Positions 32,184 to 40,932 of a stretch of DNA of 64,000 bases are shown piece after piece. The stretch lies in assembly GCA_023391625.1 (NCBI GenBank), contig JAEWAN010000006.1:1-64000 (forward strand), in the 5' to 3' direction. This DNA is from Bacteroidota bacterium (GTDB taxonomy: Bacteria > Bacteroidota > Bacteroidia > Bacteroidales > Paludibacteraceae). Every line of letters starts with the position of its first letter. The stretch's first letter is position 1. Both the position numbers and the translations under genes were made by a program. The notes under the pieces are model-generated. The model searched no databases. It was not told where the DNA came from and saw only the letters and a list, made by a program, of their open reading frames with translations.

Positions 32184-34103
32184 ATGAAGAAAAACAAATT
32201 AACATTATCACTCTGCCTACTGCTGGCTGTAACAGGAATTTCAACTGCATTTGCCCAGAAAGACGGAAAGCCAGGCATTGCGGAAAAAGATTTTGTGGCC
32301 TACCTTTTCCCCTATTTCACGGGAAATAATGTAGAAGAAGAACAAATTCATTTTGCTATCAGCGCCAATGGATACAACTACTTTGCGCTCAACAACAACC
32401 AACCTGTTATCAACTCAAAAGACATTAGCTCTACCGGCGGTGTGCGCGACCCACATATTATACGCACAGAAGACGGAAAGTCTTTTTACATGGTAGTTAC
32501 CGACATGACTTCATCCAAAGGTTGGGACTCCAACCGCGCCATGATACTGATGAAATCTGACGACCTTGTGAACTGGACATCAAGTATTATCAACATACAG
32601 CAGAAATACGAAGGTCAGGAAGACCTTAAACGCGTATGGGCCCCACAAACTATTTACGACCCGTTAGCAGGAAAATATATGGTTTACTGGTCTATGAAAT
32701 ACGGTAACGGACCGGACATTATTTACTATGCTTATGCGAACGCAGACTTTACAGACCTGGAAGGTAAACCGGAAGTTCTGTTTATACCGAAGGATAAAAA
32801 ATCCTGTATCGACGGGGACATTATCTACAAAAACGGCATCTTCCACATGTTTTATAAAACGGAAGGAGATGGCAACGGCATTCGTAAAGCCTTGACTGAT
32901 AATCTGACCGGCGGTTGCTGGATAGAACAACCGGGCTATAAACAGCAAACCAAAGAAGCAGTGGAAGGTTCCAGCGTATTCAAACTGACCAATGAAGATA
33001 AATATATCCTGATGTATGACGTATATATACAAGGGAAATACCAGTTCTGCGAAAGTTATGACTTGGATCAGTTCAAAGTCATAGACCACGATGTTACCAT
33101 GAACTTCCACCCACGTCATGGTTCGGTAATTCCAATCACTAAAAAAGAACTCAAACGGATCACTGACAAATGGGGTATGCCGGAAGGATTTCCTGCCATA
33201 CCTAACAATCCGGTATTGGAAGGATATTATGCCGACCCGGATGTTCTGTACTCCGAAAAAACAGGGAAATACTACATTTACCCCACCAGCGACGGATTTA
33301 CAAACTGGGGAGGATATTATTTCAAAGTTTTTTCTTCTGACAATCTGAGAGACTGGACGGATGAAGGCATTATACTTGACCTTAAAAAAGATGTTTCTTG
33401 GGCAGACCGCAATGCCTGGGCTCCCTGCATAATAGAAAAGAAAACCGAAAGGAACAAATATAAATATTACTACTATTTCACAGCAGCCCAAAAGATTGGT
33501 GTAGCAGTGGCCGACAATCCGACCGGACCATTCACTGATTCAGGAAAAGCGCTGATAGATTTCCGCCCGGACGGAATTACCAACGGTCAGGAAATAGACC
33601 CGGAAGTTTTCCAGGATCCCGTAAGCAAAAAATATTACTTATATTGGGGCAACGGTTACCTGGCAGGAGCGGAACTGAACAAGGATATGGTTTCTATTAA
33701 AAAAGAAACAATGAAAGTGATGACACCGGACAATACGTTCCGCGAAGCAATCACCGTCTTCTACCGTAACGGATTGTATTACTTTCTGTGGTCTGAAAAT
33801 GATACCCGCGACGAAGATTACCGGGTGCGTTACGCTACTTCAACCTCGCCAATGGGACCTCTGAACATTCCTGAAGACAATCTGATCCTTTCTAAAGTTC
33901 CGGAAGCCGGCATTTACGGCACCGGACATAACTCCATACTGCAAATACCGGGTACAGATGAATGGTACATCGTATACCACCGCTTCAGCCGCCCGGACGG
34001 CATAAAAATGGGACAGGCAGCCGGATATAACAGGGAAGTATGCATTGATAAAATAGAATTTAATGCAGACGGAAGCATTAAAAAAGTGATTCCAAGCCTA
34101 TAA
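32184..34103 (+). CDS. Tandem-domain GH43 (arabinosidase/xylosidase family)
   Basis: A 639-residue secreted protein (signal peptide ending STAFAQ) with two five-bladed propellers. The first (about 30-330) has VRDPHIIR, CIDGDIIYKNG and VEGSSVFKL as candidates for the three acidic catalytic residues. The second (about 345-635) has YYADPDVLYSE, QEIDPEVFQD and FREAITVFYRNG. Both sets appear complete, so either or both may be active. Arabinofuranosidase is the most likely activity given the GH127 partner, but GH43 also includes xylosidases. A strong terminator follows. Confidence 0.9.
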   Translation: MKKNKLTLSLCLLLAVTGISTAFAQKDGKPGIAEKDFVAYLFPYFTGNNVEEEQIHFAISANGYNYFALNNNQPVINSKDISSTGGVRDPHIIRTEDGKSFYMVVTDMTSSKGWDSNRAMILMKSDDLVNWTSSIINIQQKYEGQEDLKRVWAPQTIYDPLAGKYMVYWSMKYGNGPDIIYYAYANADFTDLEGKPEVLFIPKDKKSCIDGDIIYKNGIFHMFYKTEGDGNGIRKALTDNLTGGCWIEQPGYKQQTKEAVEGSSVFKLTNEDKYILMYDVYIQGKYQFCESYDLDQFKVIDHDVTMNFHPRHGSVIPITKKELKRITDKWGMPEGFPAIPNNPVLEGYYADPDVLYSEKTGKYYIYPTSDGFTNWGGYYFKVFSSDNLRDWTDEGIILDLKKDVSWADRNAWAPCIIEKKTERNKYKYYYYFTAAQKIGVAVADNPTGPFTDSGKALIDFRPDGITNGQEIDPEVFQDPVSKKYYLYWGNGYLAGAELNKDMVSIKKETMKVMTPDNTFREAITVFYRNGLYYFLWSENDTRDEDYRVRYATSTSPMGPLNIPEDNLILSKVPEAGIYGTGHNSILQIPGTDEWYIVYHRFSRPDGIKMGQAAGYNREVCIDKIEFNADGSIKKVIPSL

Positions 34104-34135
34104 AGCAAAGCTTATCCTCCCTGAACAGGGAATAA

Positions 34136-34190
34136 AAAAACAGAGCATGACAAAAGGCGATATAGCCAGTTTGTTATGCTCTGTTTTTAT
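34136..34190. terminator. Terminator after the tandem GH43 gene
   Basis: CAGAGCATGACAAA (34141-34154) pairs with TTTGTTATGCTCTG (34170-34183), with one G-U, around a 15-base loop, preceded by A7 and followed by T5. It may work on both strands. Confidence 0.85.
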
Positions 34191-34355
34191 AATCTCTTTT
34201 TAACCCCTAGGATAACTCTAAAATATCCGGAAACCGGCAAACTCCTACTGCCCGAATACAAATTAATATTCACCGAATTAGGTAGTAAGCAACCGGAAAC
34301 GTAAATAAGTATCCGGATAAGGCAACCATCCGGTTATGCCATAAAAACAACACAC
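34191..34355. other. Convergent spacer
   Basis: I see no coding potential or repeat beyond the two flanking terminators in the 327-base gap between the convergent GH43 and cytochrome c peroxidase genes. Confidence 0.5.
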
Positions 34356-34409
34356 TTAAAGTAAAAGCCCTCCATGAATTGAAAATTTCATGGAGGGCTT
34401 TTGCTTTAA
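34356..34409 (-). terminator. Terminator of the cytochrome c peroxidase operon
   Basis: AAAAGCCCTCCATGAA (about 34363-34378) pairs with TTCATGGAGGGCTTTT (34387-34402) around an 8-base loop, with A/T-rich outer arms. On the minus strand a T tract follows, 22 bases after the peroxidase stop. Confidence 0.85.
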
Positions 34410-34430
34410 AAAGAGAAAAAATATTGAAAC

Positions 34431-35816
34431 TTAATTTTTATCATTATCATTCACCAAGGTTACACCCTTATATTTCCCAGTCAGTGTGTTAAGGAAAGCC
34501 ACCATTTTAGTTACTTCTTCCGAAGATAATTTTACACCAACTTCATACTCTGCCATATTATCAACCGCTTCTTCCAAAGTAGCTTTGGTTGCATCATGAT
34601 AATAAGGATAAGTAAGAGCGATATTCCTCAAACCTGGAACTTTAAAGCGATGACGGTCACGTTCGTTTTTAGTTTCTTTGAAACGCCCGTTATCTTCAAT
34701 GGTTAAAGGCATATTGCGGTCAGCAAAATAATCTTTTTTAATACCCATCAACTCGTAAGTCAATCCTCCCAGATTTTCACCGGCATGACAAGTAGCACAG
34801 TCATATTTTTTAAATAACTTATACCCTTCCAGCTCCTCTTCAGTGATAGCAGACTTATCTCCTTTCAAATACAAATCAAAACGGGAATCCGGAGTCAGCA
34901 AGGTTTTTTCAAACTCCTCAATAGCCTCAGTAATATTCTTTTCCGTCCATCCGTCAGGATACACTTCCTTGAAAGCCTTAGTAAACGCTTTGTCTTCTGC
35001 CAGCTTAGCTATAATTTCATCGAATGACTCACAAGCCATTTCCACCGGATTCAAAGGAGGGCCAGCAGCCTGTTCAGCCAGTGTCAATGCACGTCCGTCC
35101 CAGAATTGTACGAAATTATAATAAGCATTATAAACTGTCGGAGCATTTACACCACCCAATTGTCCGCCTACACCATCAGAGAAAGGTTCATTATCCACCC
35201 CTCCGGTATTCAATCCGTGACAAGAAGAACAGGATATCGTATTATCGGCAGAAAGACGAGTGTCAAAATAAAGCTGTTCTCCCAATGCCACCTTACGCGG
35301 ATCTACCGGTATGGAATCTGCAATAGGACGGATAGGTTCGTTTACAAATTCCGGAGCAACACCCGAATTTTCAGCCAATTGAGCACGATAATACTTCACG
35401 CCATCCATAACCACTTTCCCTTTGGCATCAGTTATAGAAGAGCCCCAATGTACCAGATAATATTTTGCAGGAGGCATATTACCTTTATTAACAGCCTGTT
35501 CCAGCTTAGCTAAATCCACCTGGTTCAGGATTGTTCTATTTTCCAGATCAACCATCATTTGCGAAGCATCATACACCCGATAAGCCTCCTCCATGTCTTT
35601 TTGCACTATTTTTCCGGCTATCGGCCAGCTGGCATAAAACGGCAAATCCGGTTCTGCACTATGGCAGCTCAGGCAACCAGCCTCTGTAACAATCTGTTGC
35701 AATTGTTCATTGACCGGAAGGTCAGAAGACGGAACCCGGTTTACCAAACGGTAAGTCACAGTCAATATAGCTATCAGCACTACCACTGCAACAAGTAACT
35801 TTGAACTTTTCTTCAT
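34431..35816 (-). CDS. Cytochrome c peroxidase-type protein with three heme-c motifs
   Basis: A 461-residue periplasmic protein held by an N-terminal membrane segment (about 5-24). CxxCH motifs lie at about residues 48-52 (CLSCH), 196-200 (CSSCH) and 340-344 (CATCH). The last two belong to the diheme CcpA/MauG domain (about 165-455), which reduces H2O2 to water. The first lies in an N-terminal heme-binding domain (HSAEPDLPFYASWPIAG) common in Bacteroidota. Three motifs recall triheme quinol peroxidases, so it might take electrons from the quinol pool; that is inference. It ends an operon with ccsB and ccsA, whose products attach its hemes. Confidence 0.88.
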   Translation of the reverse strand: MKKSSKLLVAVVVLIAILTVTYRLVNRVPSSDLPVNEQLQQIVTEAGCLSCHSAEPDLPFYASWPIAGKIVQKDMEEAYRVYDASQMMVDLENRTILNQVDLAKLEQAVNKGNMPPAKYYLVHWGSSITDAKGKVVMDGVKYYRAQLAENSGVAPEFVNEPIRPIADSIPVDPRKVALGEQLYFDTRLSADNTISCSSCHGLNTGGVDNEPFSDGVGGQLGGVNAPTVYNAYYNFVQFWDGRALTLAEQAAGPPLNPVEMACESFDEIIAKLAEDKAFTKAFKEVYPDGWTEKNITEAIEEFEKTLLTPDSRFDLYLKGDKSAITEEELEGYKLFKKYDCATCHAGENLGGLTYELMGIKKDYFADRNMPLTIEDNGRFKETKNERDRHRFKVPGLRNIALTYPYYHDATKATLEEAVDNMAEYEVGVKLSSEEVTKMVAFLNTLTGKYKGVTLVNDNDKN

Positions 35817-35827
35817 AACTATATATT

Positions 35828-36622
35828 TTAAATATTGGTATTTCGATTATATAAATGAATGCTTTCCTGAGCCGACGGCAGGTAGTTGATGCCATACCAG
35901 CACATTTGCAGCGATAAAAACGAGAATATCAGCAAAACGAATAATATCTTTTTATGAACCCGCCCGGACAAACGCAAGTGAATATAAAGCAGGTAACACC
36001 CCCAGGTTATGGCAGCCCAGGTTTCTTTCGGATCCCAGTTCCAATAGTTTCCCCATGCTTCCTTAGCCCATAATGCACCCAGCAGCATACCAATAGTCAG
36101 AAAAGCGACTCCCTGATACACCAGGCTATCGGCAGCTTTCATGTACTCATCGCCTTTTCCGAATAATCCGGCAATCGCCAGGATAAAGGAACATCCCAGC
36201 AAAGAATAGGAAAACATATAAACCGTAACATGCGGAATAAACCAGACACTCTGCAAAGCCGGCATCAAAGTCTGGTCATGTATCTCGGGCTTCAACAAAT
36301 TAATAAGCACAAAAACGGTAGCCAGTAAGGCAGAAAAACCTAATATCCAGCGGTACTTCCACCGCAGGTAGGTAAGCAACCCCGCTAGGACCATAAAAAA
36401 GGAATACCATAAGCGTGTTTCCCCCATAGTACGTAAAGGAGGACGTTCCAGATAAATCCACAACCCGGTTATAAACAGACCGAACACCAATGTTCCGCCC
36501 ACCGTAAGCCATACCGCCATTTTGTTCCGTCCGGAAGAACAAAAAGCAAACACAGCCCCAGCCAGCCATAAGCAGACTGCAATGGAAGCAAACCAATAGA
36601 AATTATCCCAATTTACCTGCAT
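35828..36622 (-). CDS. ccsA: Cytochrome c biogenesis protein CcsA
   Basis: A 264-residue inner-membrane protein with about eight hydrophobic segments and the heme-handling tryptophan motif WGNYWNWDPKETWAAITW. This is the CcsA/ResC component of system II heme delivery, which exports heme and ligates it to CxxCH with CcsB. Its start overlaps the ccsB stop by 20 bases, so the two are translationally linked. It lies 11 bases upstream of the peroxidase gene. Confidence 0.9.
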   Translation of the reverse strand: MQVNWDNFYWFASIAVCLWLAGAVFAFCSSGRNKMAVWLTVGGTLVFGLFITGLWIYLERPPLRTMGETRLWYSFFMVLAGLLTYLRWKYRWILGFSALLATVFVLINLLKPEIHDQTLMPALQSVWFIPHVTVYMFSYSLLGCSFILAIAGLFGKGDEYMKAADSLVYQGVAFLTIGMLLGALWAKEAWGNYWNWDPKETWAAITWGCYLLYIHLRLSGRVHKKILFVLLIFSFLSLQMCWYGINYLPSAQESIHLYNRNTNI

Positions 36623-37484
36623 ACTCCGGCCCTCTCATAAATAACAATACGGCACCAAGTAGCATCATACAGATACCGGTTGCCGTAACATATCTCCACG
36701 GTTGTTTCACTATTTGCAAAACACAATAATTTTCTGCCATTTTTCCAGTTGTATCATAACCGGAAAGGTATATATCTTCACCCAATTTATGATGAAAAGG
36801 ATGATTCACCGTCAGTTCCGCCCGTTTACGCCCCTCACCTACATAAACAACCGCCTCAAAAGAAGACGGCATTCCATTGGGGTAACGCTCCACGGAAAAA
36901 GAATGCAGTTCCAAATTGTAATTCAGACGATGTTCCAGTCCTTCCCCGTCATAAGCCCTGTTGGTAGGTACACCTTGATACACAGGGACATTCCAGACAT
37001 AAGTATCACAACTTCCCGCAAATCCGCCAAACAACGCCAGCCACAATCCGATATGATTTAACAGAAAGCGCCAACGTCCTTTCCTATAATGGACACAGGC
37101 CCGGAAAATAACCAAAGCAAGGTTACTTAACAAAAGCCAGAGGATAGCGACAAAAATCCAGGAAGTAGCAAAGTCATAACAGCCCAACGCTGCAAGCACA
37201 CCGTTGCGGGCAGCCATATCTGCCTGGGATAATTGCGGAAAAAGACCGATTACCAGACAACCCGCAATAAACAATACAAGTGATAATATTGACGTTTTCA
37301 GGGAGAGCAGCCACCGGATTATTTTCAAATTTTCCTTCCGGTAAAGCCAGAACAATATAAAAAACCAAATCAGGGAAAGGATCAGGTTAACGGGAAACCT
37401 CATCAACGTTATAGGAAAATTACCCGCAAGTAATTGAATAATAACAGCAATAACTATATAGAGCACAGCATACATAATATGCAA
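36603..37484 (-). CDS. Cytochrome c biogenesis protein CcsB/ResB (short form)
   Basis: A 293-residue membrane protein with several hydrophobic segments and a periplasmic stretch (about 170-250, YRKGRWRFLLNHIGLWLALFGGFAGS onward). The LLNHIGLWLALFGGFAGS segment is typical of ResB. ResB is usually longer (400-500 residues), and short versions occur in Bacteroidota. It works with CcsA to attach heme c. It is first in the ccsB-ccsA-peroxidase operon. No clear -7 box was found upstream. Confidence 0.8.
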   Translation of the reverse strand: MHIMYAVLYIVIAVIIQLLAGNFPITLMRFPVNLILSLIWFFILFWLYRKENLKIIRWLLSLKTSILSLVLFIAGCLVIGLFPQLSQADMAARNGVLAALGCYDFATSWIFVAILWLLLSNLALVIFRACVHYRKGRWRFLLNHIGLWLALFGGFAGSCDTYVWNVPVYQGVPTNRAYDGEGLEHRLNYNLELHSFSVERYPNGMPSSFEAVVYVGEGRKRAELTVNHPFHHKLGEDIYLSGYDTTGKMAENYCVLQIVKQPWRYVTATGICMMLLGAVLLFMRGPEYAGKLG

Positions 37485-37619
37485 AACACTATTATTTTTT
37501 ATACAGTATTAAAATGATTTCAGTTCTATCCGGCCGTAAAATTATTGATAAAGTTAATAACAGGCAATAAAAGTAGATTCTTTCTCCTTTATTTAGATTT
37601 ATTCTAATGTAAAAACACC

Positions 37620-37775
37620 GTCTCTAATTCCGTCCATCTGCCTGAAACAAGGGAACTGACAACCTGATGAAAATTAACGGCATATATATCCTCAGGCCTT
37701 CCTGGAGGAAAGTATGTTGATAAGCGGGTCTGTACAGCCCGGCAAACCGTCACAAGAAAGCTAAAACCCGCTTGG
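37620..37775. other. Possible structured RNA in the ccsB-queuosine transporter gap
   Basis: The 397-base divergent gap 37485-37881 contains a compact, GC-richer block unlike the AT-rich sequence around it. AAGCGGGT (37722-37729) pairs with ACCCGCTT (37766-37773), enclosing an 8-bp palindrome CTGTACAG and GGCAAACCGTCACAAGAAAGC. Just upstream is CAGGCCTTCCTG followed by GAGGAAAG. It resembles no riboswitch I can confirm. It lies upstream of the transporter promoter, so it could be an independent RNA on either strand, or protein-binding DNA. Strand is not determined. Confidence 0.3.
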
Positions 37776-37802
37776 TAAATTCAGGGGAATATTATACTTT
37801 TG
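37771..37802 (+). promoter_or_regulatory. Promoter of the queuosine-precursor transporter gene
   Basis: CTTG (37771-37774) and TACTTTTG (37795-37802) are separated by 20 bp, close to TTTG-N19-21-TAnnTTTG with one mismatch. The predicted start is near 37809, giving a 5' UTR of about 70 bases. The -33 element overlaps the right arm of the upstream structured block. Confidence 0.65.
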
Positions 37803-37881
37803 CAAACCTTTTAAAGAAAAGAAAACAACTCAATTTACTAACAACACGTGTGCTTGGTAACCACGTTAAAAAAACAAGAAA

Positions 37882-38562
37882 ATGAAAAAACAAGTTTCCG
37901 TAGCCTTTATGGTGTGCGGGTTGCTGTTCACAACCTGCCTGATCATCGCCAACATCGTAGAACAAAAATTAATTGCAATCGGCCCGATACAAGCTACCGC
38001 CGGATTACTTATTTTCCCTGTTTCATATATTGTAAATGACCTGATAGCCGAAGTGTGGGGCTACCGTAAAGTAAGACTGATAATCTGGTACGGATTCCTG
38101 ATGAATTTTCTGGCAGTCGGCATTTTTCAGCTTAGCATACTGGTGCCGGGATCAGAAAACTTCACCCATTCGGAAGCCTACAACCTGGTGTTGGGCAACA
38201 CCCTGCGCATTACCATAGCAAGCTTTATCGCTTTCCTTTGCGGCTCTTTCCTCAATGCTTACGTCATGAGCAAAATGAAGATACTGCAACATGGAAGGGG
38301 CTTCTCCCTGCGGGCTATCCTTTCAACCATAGTAGGCGAGGGTGCAGACTCGCTTGTCTTTTTCTTCATTGCCTTTTCCGGCATTTTATCCGTGCGGGAC
38401 ATTGTATTGCTGATACTTACCCAAACCGCCATGAAAACGGCTTATGAAGTAATAGCGCTGCCCCTTACCAACGTTTTGGTGAAATGGGTGAAGAAAAAAG
38501 AAAATACCGATGTTTACGACACCGGAATATCCTACAACCCGCTAAAATTAAAAGATATTTAA
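37882..38562 (+). CDS. yhhQ: Queuosine precursor transporter (YhhQ/VUT family)
   Basis: A 226-residue membrane protein with six or so hydrophobic segments. Family features are FPVSYIVNDLIAEVWGYRKVR near the N-terminus and GRGFSLRAILSTIVGEGADSLVFFFIAF. These proteins import preQ0/preQ1-type precursors for tRNA queuosine. No gene for queuosine synthesis is next to it. I looked for a preQ1 riboswitch in the leader and found none. Confidence 0.88.
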   Translation: MKKQVSVAFMVCGLLFTTCLIIANIVEQKLIAIGPIQATAGLLIFPVSYIVNDLIAEVWGYRKVRLIIWYGFLMNFLAVGIFQLSILVPGSENFTHSEAYNLVLGNTLRITIASFIAFLCGSFLNAYVMSKMKILQHGRGFSLRAILSTIVGEGADSLVFFFIAFSGILSVRDIVLLILTQTAMKTAYEVIALPLTNVLVKWVKKKENTDVYDTGISYNPLKLKDI

Positions 38563-38662
38563 AAGCCTCAAAACTCCTGTTGAAAACTGTTTTGTTCAAA
38601 AGTATTTACTGAAAAAAACAGAAAAACAATCTTTGATTTTCATTGGTTATACTAAAAACCCG

Positions 38663-38670
38663 TATCTTTG
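38663..38670 (+). promoter_or_regulatory. -7 box of rpoN
   Basis: TATCTTTG is an exact TAnnTTTG 62 bases before the rpoN ATG at 38733. ATTG at 38642-38645 lies 17 bp upstream as a poor -33 candidate. This placement makes the in-frame ATG at 38643 impossible as a start for that transcript. Confidence 0.6.
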
Positions 38671-38732
38671 TGCATATTTGCACTCAACAAATACGTCACG
38701 GGATTAGTAAACATGTTTTTCTATTTTTATCT

Positions 38733-40190
38733 ATGCTCAAACAACAGTTACAACAGAAGCTGCAGCAAAAATTGTCTCCTGCCCAGATACAGGTAATCAA
38801 ACTGCTGGAAGTTCCTACTCTGGAGCTGGAAGAACGCATCAGGCAGGAATTGGAAGAAAATCCGGCACTGGAAGAAGGCGCAGAGAATATTGATTCCCAG
38901 GACGAAAAATTTGAGGAGGATTTTAATGCCGAAGATGGAGGGAACAATGAGGATATGGATTTGGATGAATATATGCCAGACGATGACATTCCCGACTATA
39001 AATTAAAAGCCAATAATTCGTCCAAAGACGACAAACACGAAAATATCCCGTTTTCCATCGGTATAACTTTTCATGAATTTCTGTTGGACCAGCTCAGATT
39101 ACAGGATTTAAACGAACAAGAATATGCCATAGCCGAATATGTTATCGGTAATATTGACGATGAAGGTTATCTCCGCAGGGAACCGGAAGCAATGGTCGAT
39201 GATATTGTTTTCCAAACTGGACTCCAGGTAACCGACGAAGAAATGTACCACACCATCCATATGATCCAGCAACTGGATCCGGCAGGTGTATGTGCACTGG
39301 ACTTACAGGAATGTTTGCTTTTACAACTGGACAGGAAAAGTAACACGGAAGAAACGGAACTGGCAAAAAAAATACTCCGTAACTATTTTGAGGAATTCTC
39401 AAAAAAACATTACGACAAGATTATAAAATCACTGTCCATAGACGACATACAGCTGAAAAAAGTAATCAATGAAATTATCAAGCTGAATCCTAAACCCGGA
39501 AGCGCCTGGAGCGGAAATGTGCTTGACAAATCCTCTGCAACCATCGTCCCTGATTTTATTGTTGAAAACGATGAAGGGAAACTGACCGTCCAGATGAATA
39601 ACAGCAATATTCCGGAATTAAGAGTAAACAGCACATACAACGAGATGATGCAGGATTACAGCGCCAACAAGCAGAACCAAACCAAAGAGATGAAAGATGC
39701 GGTTATGTTTGTAAAACAAAAAATAGACTCTGCACGTTGGTTCATTGATGCTATTAAGCAAAGGCAACAAACCCTGCTTATCACAATGGAAGCCATTGTT
39801 GATTTTCAGTATAAATTCTTCCTTGAAGGAGATGAAAGTTACCTGCGACCCATGATATTAAAGGATATAGCCGATCTGACCGGATTCGACATCTCTACCA
39901 TATCAAGGGTCAGCAACAGCAAATATGTACAAACCGAATTCGGCATATTCCCGTTAAAATTTTTCTTTTCCGAATCCATGACCAATGATTCCGGAGAAGA
40001 AGTATCAACCCGGGAAATAAAAAAAATATTGCAAGAGTGTGTTGACCATGAGGATAAACGCAAACCTCTGAATGATGATAAACTGGCTGATATGTTACGT
40101 TCCCAAGGCTATAACATTGCCCGACGCACTGTAGCGAAGTACAGGGAGCAGTTAAACATACCGGTAGCCCGCTTACGCAAAGAAATTTAA
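38733..40190 (+). CDS. rpoN: RNA polymerase sigma-54 factor
   Basis: The 485-residue sigma-54 starts MLKQQLQQKLQQKLSPAQIQVIKLLEVPTLELEERIRQELEENPAL, the typical Gln-rich region I that contacts activators. An acidic linker (about 50-95) follows, then the core-binding domain, a helix-turn-helix (DLTGFDISTISRVSNSKYVQT) and the C-terminal RpoN box (NIARRTVAKYREQL). It directs transcription from -24/-12 promoters together with AAA+ activators. The frame is open to 38643, but that upstream start would lie before the -7 box, so ATG 38733 is preferred. The next gene follows after 16 bases. Confidence 0.95.
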   Translation: MLKQQLQQKLQQKLSPAQIQVIKLLEVPTLELEERIRQELEENPALEEGAENIDSQDEKFEEDFNAEDGGNNEDMDLDEYMPDDDIPDYKLKANNSSKDDKHENIPFSIGITFHEFLLDQLRLQDLNEQEYAIAEYVIGNIDDEGYLRREPEAMVDDIVFQTGLQVTDEEMYHTIHMIQQLDPAGVCALDLQECLLLQLDRKSNTEETELAKKILRNYFEEFSKKHYDKIIKSLSIDDIQLKKVINEIIKLNPKPGSAWSGNVLDKSSATIVPDFIVENDEGKLTVQMNNSNIPELRVNSTYNEMMQDYSANKQNQTKEMKDAVMFVKQKIDSARWFIDAIKQRQQTLLITMEAIVDFQYKFFLEGDESYLRPMILKDIADLTGFDISTISRVSNSKYVQTEFGIFPLKFFFSESMTNDSGEEVSTREIKKILQECVDHEDKRKPLNDDKLADMLRSQGYNIARRTVAKYREQLNIPVARLRKEI

Positions 40191-40206
40191 TTCATCAACC
40201 AAACAC

Positions 40207-40827
40207 ATGGAAAAACCAATTATGAAAACATTCTACAAAATCGTATCGATTCTTTTTATGCCGTTGCTCTTACCGACATACGGTTCCCTACTCCTGTTTC
40301 AAACTGAAGATTTCGCATATTTAAACAGTACATTCAAACTGATTACTATTGCCGGAACCATCCTGTTCACACTGGTGTTACCGATTATCCCGATACTCAT
40401 TATGCGTAAAAAAGGAATAATCAGCGATTTCTCCATCTCCAAACGGGAGGAAAGAGTAGCCCCTTACCTTTTCTCTTTCTTAGGATTTGTATTCTGGGCT
40501 TTCTTCCTGTACCGTACATTAGGAATGCCAGGTTACGTTTCGGGATTAGGCATAGGTTCCGCAATAGCACTTTTTATCATACTCATAGTAAACCTTCGCT
40601 GGAAAATAAGCGCTCATCTGGCTGGCATGGGGGGAATTGCCGGAGGAATTTTCGGAGTATGCCTCACGCTGGGGCTCAATCCTACATGGCTTTTCATTGT
40701 AGTGATATTCCTTTCTTTATTAGTAGCCCTGGCGCGTATTGAGCTAAAAGCACACACGCCCCTACAGACATTAGCAGGTTTCATCGTAGGCTTCCTGTCT
40801 GTACTGCTATGCACCTTGTATCTATAA
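40207..40827 (+). CDS. PAP2-like multi-pass membrane protein
   Basis: A 206-residue inner-membrane protein with about six hydrophobic helices. KISAHLAGMGGIAGG (about 137-151) and ARIELKAHTPLQTLAGFIVG (about 176-195) look like the SxxH and RxxxxxH halves of a phosphatidic acid phosphatase (PAP2) active site, so a lipid-phosphate phosphatase is possible. It is shorter than most PAP2 proteins and its other motif (KxxxxxxRP) is not evident, so activity is uncertain. ATG 40222 is an alternative start. It lies 16 bases behind rpoN. Confidence 0.7.
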   Translation: MEKPIMKTFYKIVSILFMPLLLPTYGSLLLFQTEDFAYLNSTFKLITIAGTILFTLVLPIIPILIMRKKGIISDFSISKREERVAPYLFSFLGFVFWAFFLYRTLGMPGYVSGLGIGSAIALFIILIVNLRWKISAHLAGMGGIAGGIFGVCLTLGLNPTWLFIVVIFLSLLVALARIELKAHTPLQTLAGFIVGFLSVLLCTLYL

Positions 40828-40932
40828 CCAAGGGAGAACACGTTTAAAATAAAACCGAGGATAATCCAGGCGGACTTATTCACCTATAAAACACTGATAA
40901 ACAACAATTATAACTATATAAATTATTGTAAT

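Noticed and set aside
37620..37880. preQ1 or cobalamin riboswitch, or RNase P RNA, upstream of the transporter
   Set aside because: Neither the preQ1 pseudoknot pattern nor a B12-box consensus is present. GAGGAAAG resembles an RNase P motif but the rest of that RNA is missing.
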